A stretch of DNA of 34,014 nucleotides from an uncultured Bacteroidales bacterium (GTDB taxonomy: Bacteria > Bacteroidota > Bacteroidia > Bacteroidales > Paludibacteraceae). The stretch is taken from the NCBI GenBank assembly GCA_946534715.1, contig CAMNCW010000047.1, positions 1-34,014 on the forward strand, written 5' to 3'. Below the pieces are notes generated by a model that did no database searches, was not told the origin of the DNA, and saw only the letters and a program-made list of their open reading frames with translations. Below are positions 1 to 8,800 of the stretch, in pieces; the first letter of the stretch is position 1, and each line of letters starts with the position of its first letter. The translations under genes and the position numbers were made by a program.

Positions 1-117
1 GCGGCTAATGGGCAATTGCGATCCAGTACGCAAGTGACACGAAGCGGACGCAGGTTGCGCGTTTTTGGTTACAATATATATCAAAGATCACAAGGGAAAG
101 TTCAGTTATTTACTTAA
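1..117 (+). CDS. possible 3' end of an unidentified gene (partial)
   Basis: Frame 1 is open from the first base to a TAA at 115-117 and gives 38 residues ending in GKVQLFT. The upstream part is outside the window. The tail is basic (several Arg) and matches no family that I recognise. An open stretch of this length can easily occur by chance, so the call rests only on its position at the edge and on the lack of any other gene before base 455. The next rightward promoter-like sequence (161-192) begins 44 bases after the stop, which would fit a gene end here. Confidence 0.3.
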   Translation, partial: AANGQLRSSTQVTRSGRRLRVFGYNIYQRSQGKVQLFT

Positions 118-160
118 AAACGCTGCAAAATTACTGCTTTTTTTTGACATACGCAAAAAA

Positions 161-192
161 AATCGTTCATATACCAAAAAAATGTACCTTTG
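161..192 (+). promoter_or_regulatory. promoter-like sequence with no obvious gene
   Basis: A -7 box TACCTTTG lies at 185-192, preceded by an A-rich stretch and a CGTTCATAT block in the same register as the other promoters of this window. The -33 position lacks a clean TTG, so it is a weaker member of the family. It fires rightward, yet no convincing rightward gene follows, and the next gene (455-928) is convergent. Confidence 0.4.
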
Positions 193-342
193 CCACCGCA
201 AAAGTACAAAAATCTCTCTTCATTTTATTTTTCGTATTACCCGGCTTCACATGCCGGTTTCCGACTCTCAATTCTCAAAATTTGGCTTGCCAAATAATCG
301 TGTCCTTGAGGGCTAAGAATTACCATCCATTTACGGGTCAAT

Positions 343-386
343 CCCGCGACCATCTCGCGACCATCCCGCGACCATCCCGCGACCAT
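343..386. repeat. 11-bp tandem repeat, four copies
   Basis: The unit CCCGCGACCAT is repeated four times head to tail (starts 343, 354, 365, 376). Only the second copy differs, by one base (CTCGCGACCAT). It lies just past the 3' end of the leftward operon. The rest of 193-454 holds no supported gene. I see no clear terminator for the operon here. Confidence 0.85.
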
Positions 387-454
387 TACGGACATCTACG
401 TCACGTCTCTTTCGTCTCTTTCTTCCTCCCGTTTTCTTCCTTTGCACCACCCTC

Positions 455-928
455 CTATTCCGGCATCTGTCTATATTCTTTAGAGGGATAATATCCCTCT
501 TTTCTTTCCTCTCTCCGTCTCCTTTTCCACACCACATACCCGATTGCCATCAGCATCAGCGGCAGAACCGCATCTCCGATAGGCGTTCCCGGTTCTTTGG
601 TCTCTTGAGTTTCATCCCCCTCTTCATATCCGGTTCCACTATCACCACCATCTCCATCTCCCACAATCCTTCTTGGGCGACTGCCGATGCGGGCCGCGGC
701 GTATTCGTTCGCCGTTGTCGTTCCGCTTACCGCTGCCATAGGAAGCCCCGATCCGCTGTTCATCATGCTTCCGGTGGAACTCATGGACGCGGTCGGCATC
801 GCCGCATAGGTTCTTGTGGGCTGGCTTACTTGCCTCTGCGGTTGGTACATCTTACCGTACGTGGCGGCGGCAACGCTCGCCACGCTCATTATTCCGATTA
901 CGATCAATAAATATCTCAATGTTTTCAT
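455..928 (-). CDS. secreted protein with C-terminal membrane anchor, sorting-signal-like tail (unknown function)
   Basis: This 157-aa protein is the last gene of the leftward operon, 26 bp after the 1,626-aa surface protein gene. Residues 1-22 form a signal peptide (MKTLRYLLIVIGIMSVASVA). Residues 25-75 are Ser/Thr/Met/Gln-rich and residues 90-112 are Gly/Asp/Glu-rich and probably disordered. From residue 116 there is PIGDAVLPLMLM, a hydrophobic helix to about 134, then KRRRRE and a charged tail ending QMPE. A short Pro-Ile-Gly-Asp motif, one helix and an Arg cluster has the layout of C-terminal sorting signals such as PID-CTERM or PEP-CTERM of exosortase systems. It could equally be a plain tail anchor, and its 17 residues after the Arg cluster are longer than usual for a sorting signal. 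No sortase-like gene is in the window. The function is unknown. Linkage suggests an accessory role for the giant surface proteins. Confidence 0.75.
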   Translation of the reverse strand: MKTLRYLLIVIGIMSVASVAAATYGKMYQPQRQVSQPTRTYAAMPTASMSSTGSMMNSGSGLPMAAVSGTTTANEYAAARIGSRPRRIVGDGDGGDSGTGYEEGDETQETKEPGTPIGDAVLPLMLMAIGYVVWKRRRREERKEGYYPSKEYRQMPE

Positions 929-954
929 ACTCCTAATACCTGTCTATTTAACAT

Positions 955-3900
955 TTATTTCACGCGTTTTCCTGTGGTATCGTATATAGCTCCGTTAAGC
1001 CAGATAAACACTTTGTCGTTCCATATGAACTTCACCGGCTTGTCTCCATGAATGTCGCCACCTGCGTTGAGCACATCTATTTCGGTCGGTGTGTCGCGGT
1101 GACCTGCGATGGCGTTGATGGAGAAGCGCTCTGTGATCGTGCCTGCTTCTGCGATGAATGTATAATCTTGTTCAATGAGGTTAATCACGGCGTTCGTGTA
1201 GCTGTCATTCAGATAGATGCCTTCCAACTCATTTATCACACTTATGTTGCGTAGCGAGAAGGTATATTCCCCGTCAGCCGGAATACGTACGCTTACCGGA
1301 ATCCATTCCTTCGCCAACTCTTCGTTGATCGCCACATACGCCATGTCGGTCTCGTCGTAAACCATATAGGTCTTGAGCGTATTCAACTCGCCGTGCATCT
1401 TCGCTAAGTCGGCATTGGTCTCATATTCCGCGGTGTAATCTTCGCCGATAATCAGACCCATCTGATCCGAACCGTTCTCGTTGCTCAGACGGATGTATGC
1501 CTCTTGTTCAGACATCCGTATCGGCGTAGCTCTGAACTGTGCCGGAGCCAACGAAGGCTTTATCTTCGATGTGTTGAATACAAGGTCGCAATCCTCTTTG
1601 GCTTGAATCAGGAAACTGCTGTAAGGTTGCATATTTGCCTCAGTTACGTTCACTTGCGTATAATCGGTGAACGAGGTGTTCGGCATGGTTACGTAGCGTA
1701 TTTTATCTCCTACCGGATTATCTTTGTCCTTCACGGCGAGCAGATGTCCGCTGAAATTTTCTTCATCATTTCCGTTAAATACGCCCATATAGGGGTTACC
1801 GATGAGGTTCCATCCTTTGTTAGCTTCCTTCGTCATCGCATTGCCATAGGCGTTCACATGAACCGTATTTTTAGTATAGGTCATTCCCTCTATCTCTACG
1901 CTTCCATGCTCGCCTCCTGTTGTCCATGCATCGACAAATGTCAACGGCAAACGAATTACCGAGAATGCTTTTCCTGTCGGACGTTTGACGGCTATAGCAT
2001 AACCCTTAGAAGGCTCAAGCGTCACAGGTACGCCTAAACAGTCAGTGGCTCCGTAGAACTTCCAGTTAAGCGGGTTGCCTGCTGCACGCCCTGCCCCGTC
2101 GTAGTAACGCAAACGAATCTCTCCGGTCGGTCCTACGGTAAACGGTCTTGTGGAATATACATACTTAATATCCCCTACGGTTACCGGGAACGGAACGGCA
2201 AGAGGGTAGTATTGGTCGTTGTCGATGTACAAATCCATGTATGCGTTTGTATGCGTCAGGTTCGCACTTCCGTCTATCACCATCTTTCCTGCGCCGTAAC
2301 TCTTCTCACCAGCACGGCTCCATCCGTTGCGTAGCATAAGGTCGGTCACGTTCAGTGTTCCGGTCGATACGTTAACTTTCGCACCCGGGTAAATTTCCAA
2401 TTGCTTAATCGTAACATCGCTACTGCTGAACGAACCGGCATTTGCTTCCAGCGTCACACCGGGCAAAACGTGTACTTCCCATTTTGACCATGGGGTGTCG
2501 TTGCCTTCGATGGACTTCATATCGCCATTCGAAGCAATGATCTTCGGCAACTCAATAGTGGTCACGCCTACCATATTCTCTAAACCGTCGTACCACTCTA
2601 AGGTCAATATCTTGCCCACAGCATCTGCGGCAGCGAAGTTAATGACATTGCCGAAGTTGACGGTGTAGTTATATTTGGTTGAACCGTCTAATACGCTGGT
2701 TAGTGTTTGGTTTAATTCAGTCAGCAGACTTTCATTGCCGTTCAGTTTCGCCTTTACGTAGTCAGCGCCCATACCTATCTTATCCACCTCTATGATACCT
2801 CCATGCTGACCATACTCAATGAAATACGCCTCTCGTACGTTTGCCGAAATTGCCGGTATCAAACGAATGGTATCAACTCCGCTTGCATAGAATCCCCATT
2901 GGTTGGGTTTATTCTTTATTCGCAATGAACTGGTATTATTGGCTGCATAAACGATGTATTTAGCATCTTGCGGGTTCGTAATGGATGGATTTTTCTGCGC
3001 TAATTTCCACCAATACTGTGCTCCGATATTATTAGTAATCGTTGTAGCAGTACCTCCCTTTCCAAGTGTGGATGTTCCCGTTGGACTACCGAACAATGGA
3101 TAATTTGCGTAAGTTCCATTATTGGTCATACCTAATTTGATCATCTCTCCGTTGGAGTAGAGTTTGCCTGGAGTGCTGCTTCCGTCTGTGCTTGCACTTT
3201 GTCCGTACAACTTATAGAAGTTTGTATTGGCAGTGTAAGCTATGGTCGGGTTGTCTGCATCATCTACGGCAATTTCTATCGGTTCCGGATTACGCAATCC
3301 CGTCATGGTGTCAGGTAGCGCGTACCATTTACCGTTGTATTTCGCTGCAATCACAAAGTCTGCAGGTAAATGACGACCGATGATGTCTTGTGTTAACACA
3401 ACCGTTTTGGGCTTTGCACCTTCTACGCTAACGGTTATACCTGTCAGTTTGTCCAAACCGTCACTGGTGTCTCCTGCGCCCGGAGTGTAGTAGATATATG
3501 CGACAGCATCAATCTCTCCGTTTTCGTCTGTACTCAGCGCACTGCCTGTGCGGGTCTTTATCTCGAACTTCGAAGGCAGCCCCGGGAACTCCAATGTTGC
3601 GCTTGGCGTTAAACCATTACCGACCACTAAAATCGAATCTTGCGATCTTACCGTCTGCTCAGTTCTCGATGTGATAAAGAACGGTGTTCCTTCCGTCGCC
3701 GGTTTAGCCGTCACCGTCAACTCCGAACAGCTGAATACAAAGTCGCCGTATAGGTTAACACTTACCGTTACGTCGTACGCAGGCATCGTGAATTGGTTGC
3801 TGCCGTTCACAGCTACCGGCGTACCGGTGTCATCTGTCTTATAGGCATTCCATCCGCTCCACGTTCTGCCATTACCGGGTTCGCTGTGGCTTAACGTGAC

Positions 3901-5835
3901 GGTAGAGTTATATGTAACATCAATCGGATCGGCTCCTTCCGCCAAAGAAGGTGTCGTGGAACTTATGTCTATATTAGCGACCTCAGCAATAGTAAGTTTA
4001 TAAGAATTGATATTCCATTTGGCATAAAGTGTGGTAGCAGAAGTGGTGTTCTTGTTCCAATTCGCCTTGCTGGTACCATCGGCTTTGTAATATTGGTTGC
4101 CTGTTCCGTCGTTGTCCGTTTCTGCATCCCAATAACCGTCAAAGGTGTATCCTGTACGTGTCGGCGGTGTGATATCCGGCATGGCTGCGTCGTAAGTGGC
4201 AGTTGTTCCATCTAAACCGCCCTCACCTCCGTTTTTGTCAAATGTAATGGCGCTCTGTTTTGCTGTTGCTGTTACGCTGAACGTACCGGCACCGGAATCA
4301 TCTTTCGTAAATTGGTAAACAAACGTATAATTAGGACCACTTCCGGTAGGACCACTTACATAAGTTGCTGTTGCGGTACCGGATGATTTGGTGAAAGTCA
4401 GTCGTGCCGAACTGGTCAATTCATATCCGGTATCAGCCGTCACGCTTACAGTCACTTGTCTATTCGCATCAGTTGAACTACAAGTCTCCACTCCCGTTTC
4501 CGAGAACGAAGTAATTTCAGCATGCGTTTCCGTGCCTGCACTTAAAGAAACTATATTTCCGCAAGGATTACTGTTATATTTAGCTGTTGTGGTTTCCTTG
4601 TATAGCATCATACCGTCCCACGCGCTACCATTATCGGAAAATTCTCCGGTAGTGAAAACATCTAAATACTTGGAGCCAGAATTGTTTTTTATCGTACAAT
4701 GACCTCCGCTACCAAAAGTGATGGTGTTTTTGCGACTCGAAGATGCTGCAAGCCAATTGGTAACATACACATCAATAAAATGCGTGTTAGACTCGTCCTT
4801 AATGACATAATTGGCGGCAGAGCCGGTGATAAGATAACTACCTGGGTACACATCCGCTGCATGATAGGAATCTTTTATACGGCTATCACCATTCCCTAAC
4901 AAATGACCGCCCATCCAATAACTACCACTAGAAGAATAATAATTAGTACCCATTTGCCAAACATTCTTTCTCGCTTCATTGTAGTCATCACCCAAAATCA
5001 GATACTTTGCACCTGAGGTAATACCGTCAGTAGAAGTCACTTTTGTAAATTCTCCCTTTGCATATACGGCATGCAGTTCAATATCATCATCAGGATAATA
5101 TGTATCACCGGCTTTACCGACAATCGTTGGAGCTGTGGTTGTTTCTGTTCCTACTGATGCTTCTGCCCAACCATAAAATCCCCAACCAGCAGCTATAATC
5201 GCAGAAGAAGGAGTCACTTCGGGGAGAGTTACACCAGCACCGCCTTCAGCTTCTTCGACGATATCTTCCTCTGGAGAAAGTGTACCACCGTGAGCCTCAT
5301 ATGACACTATTTTCGGAGAAGGGGCATAAGTAATGGCTACTTGTACAATATAAATAGAGTTGGTGGTTGTATTGGCCGTAATTGTCACAGAACCACTTTC
5401 CGGCGTGGCATAATTAAATGTAGTAGTATATAGTGCAGAGGTACCAGTTCCAGTAGAATATGCCCAGTCGTTGGCCTTTATAGGGTTATCTCCAACTTTT
5501 ACAACAAGCGTTCCGGCTCCGCTACTTTGATTGGTGTTGTACGTCACTACAATCTTTGAAATGTTTTCAAATTCCACAGGGGAAGTTCCATTGGCTCCCG
5601 TTGCTTTATTCGTTACTTGAATACCATTATTACTAAAACCGGCACCATCTTGCCCACTTGTCCAGTTAGCCGCTTTACCGTCACATGTTGCGGTCCAACT
5701 TTTGGTGGTAAACACGTACGTTTTTGTCACAGAACTCCACACATTCACGCTCATTCCTAATAACATTAAGAACAAGCAGATATATTTACTATATGTTTTC
5801 ATAATCGAATTGATATTCATATTGTTCGTTTTCAT
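955..5835 (-). CDS. giant secreted InlB-repeat surface protein, second gene of phase-variable operon
   Basis: This protein of about 1,626 aa is probably exported and surface-displayed. I start it at 5835 because a strong AAGGAGAT (5841-5850, complement) sits 7 bases before that ATG. The upstream ATG at 5859 would place the Shine-Dalgarno inside the gene. The N-terminus has a signal peptide ending near NVWSS (about residue 35). A beta-rich module follows, then an InlB-like unit (about 175-260), a region with a lipocalin- or ricin-like look (about 262-420), and a canonical Listeria-Bacteroides repeat (about 530-610, with TGYTFDGYW and LYAKW). After more beta modules comes a C-terminal part of about 450 aa with VPFPV and GWNLIGNP motifs, shared with the 14,636-22,537 protein. 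It ends in the tail VFIWLNGAIYDTTGKRVK. The start is 41 bp from the upstream gene's stop, so the genes are co-transcribed. The ligand is unknown. Adhesion or display is inferred only from the fold. Confidence 0.85.
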   Translation of the reverse strand: MKTNNMNINSIMKTYSKYICLFLMLLGMSVNVWSSVTKTYVFTTKSWTATCDGKAANWTSGQDGAGFSNNGIQVTNKATGANGTSPVEFENISKIVVTYNTNQSSGAGTLVVKVGDNPIKANDWAYSTGTGTSALYTTTFNYATPESGSVTITANTTTNSIYIVQVAITYAPSPKIVSYEAHGGTLSPEEDIVEEAEGGAGVTLPEVTPSSAIIAAGWGFYGWAEASVGTETTTAPTIVGKAGDTYYPDDDIELHAVYAKGEFTKVTSTDGITSGAKYLILGDDYNEARKNVWQMGTNYYSSSGSYWMGGHLLGNGDSRIKDSYHAADVYPGSYLITGSAANYVIKDESNTHFIDVYVTNWLAASSSRKNTITFGSGGHCTIKNNSGSKYLDVFTTGEFSDNGSAWDGMMLYKETTTAKYNSNPCGNIVSLSAGTETHAEITSFSETGVETCSSTDANRQVTVSVTADTGYELTSSARLTFTKSSGTATATYVSGPTGSGPNYTFVYQFTKDDSGAGTFSVTATAKQSAITFDKNGGEGGLDGTTATYDAAMPDITPPTRTGYTFDGYWDAETDNDGTGNQYYKADGTSKANWNKNTTSATTLYAKWNINSYKLTIAEVANIDISSTTPSLAEGADPIDVTYNSTVTLSHSEPGNGRTWSGWNAYKTDDTGTPVAVNGSNQFTMPAYDVTVSVNLYGDFVFSCSELTVTAKPATEGTPFFITSRTEQTVRSQDSILVVGNGLTPSATLEFPGLPSKFEIKTRTGSALSTDENGEIDAVAYIYYTPGAGDTSDGLDKLTGITVSVEGAKPKTVVLTQDIIGRHLPADFVIAAKYNGKWYALPDTMTGLRNPEPIEIAVDDADNPTIAYTANTNFYKLYGQSASTDGSSTPGKLYSNGEMIKLGMTNNGTYANYPLFGSPTGTSTLGKGGTATTITNNIGAQYWWKLAQKNPSITNPQDAKYIVYAANNTSSLRIKNKPNQWGFYASGVDTIRLIPAISANVREAYFIEYGQHGGIIEVDKIGMGADYVKAKLNGNESLLTELNQTLTSVLDGSTKYNYTVNFGNVINFAAADAVGKILTLEWYDGLENMVGVTTIELPKIIASNGDMKSIEGNDTPWSKWEVHVLPGVTLEANAGSFSSSDVTIKQLEIYPGAKVNVSTGTLNVTDLMLRNGWSRAGEKSYGAGKMVIDGSANLTHTNAYMDLYIDNDQYYPLAVPFPVTVGDIKYVYSTRPFTVGPTGEIRLRYYDGAGRAAGNPLNWKFYGATDCLGVPVTLEPSKGYAIAVKRPTGKAFSVIRLPLTFVDAWTTGGEHGSVEIEGMTYTKNTVHVNAYGNAMTKEANKGWNLIGNPYMGVFNGNDEENFSGHLLAVKDKDNPVGDKIRYVTMPNTSFTDYTQVNVTEANMQPYSSFLIQAKEDCDLVFNTSKIKPSLAPAQFRATPIRMSEQEAYIRLSNENGSDQMGLIIGEDYTAEYETNADLAKMHGELNTLKTYMVYDETDMAYVAINEELAKEWIPVSVRIPADGEYTFSLRNISVINELEGIYLNDSYTNAVINLIEQDYTFIAEAGTITERFSINAIAGHRDTPTEIDVLNAGGDIHGDKPVKFIWNDKVFIWLNGAIYDTTGKRVK

Positions 5836-5876
5836 AATAAATCTCCTTTCATTTTTCATTATTCAATTCGATTAAC

Positions 5877-8800
5877 TTATTCAACCAATGCCCAAACGGC
5901 GTAGAATGTTAAACCATTATATGTTTCTATGTTGATACTTGCGTTCGGAGCGAAGAAATACTCCAATCCTTTACCGTCTGTTCCGGCACCGAGTATCTCA
6001 CTCTCCGTGGGTTTGTCGCTTGTGGTACCATCCATGTAATCTGCCACCTTGTCGTAATCGCTACGTATCCATCCAACCAGGTGCAAGTGTTGTTTCTCGC
6101 ACGTGTTACCCGTTCCCGGTTCATCTATATTGTCATGACTCGGTGTCACTTTGGTATGGGTAATCACTCCAGAACTTGCGGTCGAGGCTACTACACCATC
6201 CGTTCCCCAGTTCGTGAAGTCCGTCAAGTTATGTACGTTGTCCACAAATGTCACAGTCGGCAACGGTTTCACTTTGATGTAGATGTTTTGTGTCGGACTG
6301 TCCGCGTGTGTAACGGTTACGGTTGTAGTGGATTCTCCGGTCGAGGCTTTACCTGAACAATAGAAGTAATTGGCATAAACGTCTCCAACCCAGTTTATAT
6401 AAACATCAACTTTGGTACGAGTATAAGTCTTCTTTGCTGTAATTACGTCTGATGGCTCATAGGTAACATCAAATCGTGCTTTCTCACCTACATATAGGTT
6501 CACAGGGTTAGGAATTGCTTCTCCGCCATACGTCCAAGTCCAATCGGTGACAGCCTTCGGACTAAATGTCGCGCTGGTTGCTAAAGTTCCGTCCGCATCT
6601 TTTGCAAAGGATAATGTAAATTCTGTTTCTTCAGTAAGCGGGAGTACATCGGCAATAGTCGGAGAAACGTTTACACTTCCGCCTGTAAAGCTCAATGCGG
6701 TACACTCGTATCCCGATGCCGGCGTTACGGTGGCTATTATCGTTTGTGCCTCCAAACATGTTGCTACCGGTGACTCTTGGTCAAACGTTATCTCTCCTTC
6801 GCCTGTAATACTCGGATCGCTGATGGTAATATTCGTACTACTACACAGCGTGATATAATCGGAATATTCTACAGGTACATAGGTAATTATTACAGATGTA
6901 ATCTGAACCGTGCCCGTTGAATAGAATTTTATATATTGATAATTATTGCTGGTTGAGAAATTAGTAGTACCATCGGAAATGGCAGTTTCATTGGTAGAAG
7001 GATTGGAACTCGTGCCTACATAAAAGTTACCTGTACCTCCATATTTGTCTATCTCAACGGACTTAATGGCTCCCGGAATGGCAGTACTATTGTACATTCC
7101 GTTATTAGTTTTTCCTTGAATATAATAAGAGGAACTATAACTACCTCCTCCCCATTGGCTACGCGCAAAGGTTACACCATCTACAGTAAAATTAGTAGAC
7201 GCATATCCATCTGAACCAAAAGTAGCATAATTTAACGTTAGTGTGGCATCATCACCTGCTTCTTCTTTCGCGAACACCGCCTTGAACTCAATCGGATCGT
7301 TGATGACGGTGGTTACGCCACTGAAACTCTTTAGGCAAACGGTAGGCGCGTCGTCATGAGTTACACCTACCCAGTGCTCCGCCATATTCGTCCAGCCCAT
7401 GAATTTATCTACATCGCAACCACTCTCCAACGCATCATCGTCCGGCGCGTCCGGAAGCGTCAGATCCTTCCATTGAGTTCCGCGTTTTACATAGTCGGTC
7501 GGAGAGCCTTCATCATAACTCTCTCCGTTCACGGTCCAAGTAACAGCCACCGGCTTATAGAATACCGCCTTAATTGTCACATTGCCGGTCGGTGTGCCGG
7601 TAATAGTAGTATTGGCAGAAGTCGTGCTGCTAATCGAAAGTCCGTTATTGCTGCCAACAAATGCCCATTCTTTGAATACATAATTCGTCGAGCCAATGCC
7701 CGCCGCAATGGCTTTCGTGCCAACCGTCCACGTAGCCGTTACACCATCAGCACTAATCGCATCACCGTCTTCATTCACTTTGTCCACTGTCACGCTGTAT
7801 ACGTCAACCGTTGTGGTGGCAGTTTTACTAATGCCGCGCTCGGTATAAGTGGCGGTCATCGTCTTGCTGGCCTCTGCTGTCAGCGCACCAGAAGGAGTCC
7901 AAACAGCAGAACCGGAAACGGCTTTCGTAGTCTCATCACCCATCGTGGCGGTTACTACTGCGCCTGTATTACTGAACGCCTCTCCGGCAAAATAAACTTT
8001 TTTTGTTGGATCGGTGGTAATAGCAATGCTCTTCAGTTTCTCTATCGCAGTTGCAGTAATCACAACGTTTCCGATGACGGCAACATCAAACGTAAACGCA
8101 CCTGTTTTATTATCGTAAGAATAATCTTCTCCGGCGGTCAGCGTTGCACCGCCCATAGTCACCGTGAGTGCGTCCGGAAGGAAGAAATTATCCTCATCTA
8201 CCGAAAGCGTACGGTTCAGATACGTGGTCGCGCTGCCGGTATAAGTGAACGAACTCGGGAATGCCGTTGTCGGCGCTACGTTCGTCAAACCCGAAGCGGT
8301 AATCGTATAACTAACCGGCTCCCAGTGAGCGAAATACGTCTTGTTCTCAGTAATAGCGCCGGAGAAATTTACTTTCGACGCCCAAACCCCGTTGTCCGTG
8401 TACCAATCGTCAAACGTATAATGAGTTCTTGTCGGGTTGCTCGGCTTGCTAACCGTTCCGCCGTTATTGACATATGCTGTCGCAACGCTACTACCACCAT
8501 TGCTGACAAACGTCACGCTCTGCGGTATAACCTGCAATGCGGTTGAACTGACGTTATTACCCGCGCTATTATGCGCATAAGCTTTGATATAATAAGTAGT
8601 TCCTGTGTTATTAGCAACATCAATACTCAATCCATCGTTATATGCGGTAGATTGATTATTCTCACCTGTCTTTTTCTTACCATCGTATGAAGCCATCATA
8701 GGAGCGCTACCGGCTTTCCAGATAAATCCATAGTCGTCAACGTCGCAATTAGTACCTCCGCTGATGGTAGGACAACTAACCGTTATCGTGCTACTGGTAA

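Noticed and set aside
144..491. A 115-codon rightward frame after the promoter-like sequence at 161-192
   Set aside because: Its start lies upstream of the promoter's -7 box and its sequence runs through the 11-bp tandem repeat. No protein features are visible.
7356..8546. A 396-codon rightward open frame inside the first giant gene
   Set aside because: It lies wholly antisense to a long InlB-repeat gene. Its Arg/Cys/Ser-rich sequence shows no signal peptide, motif or start signal. It is a shadow of the real frame.
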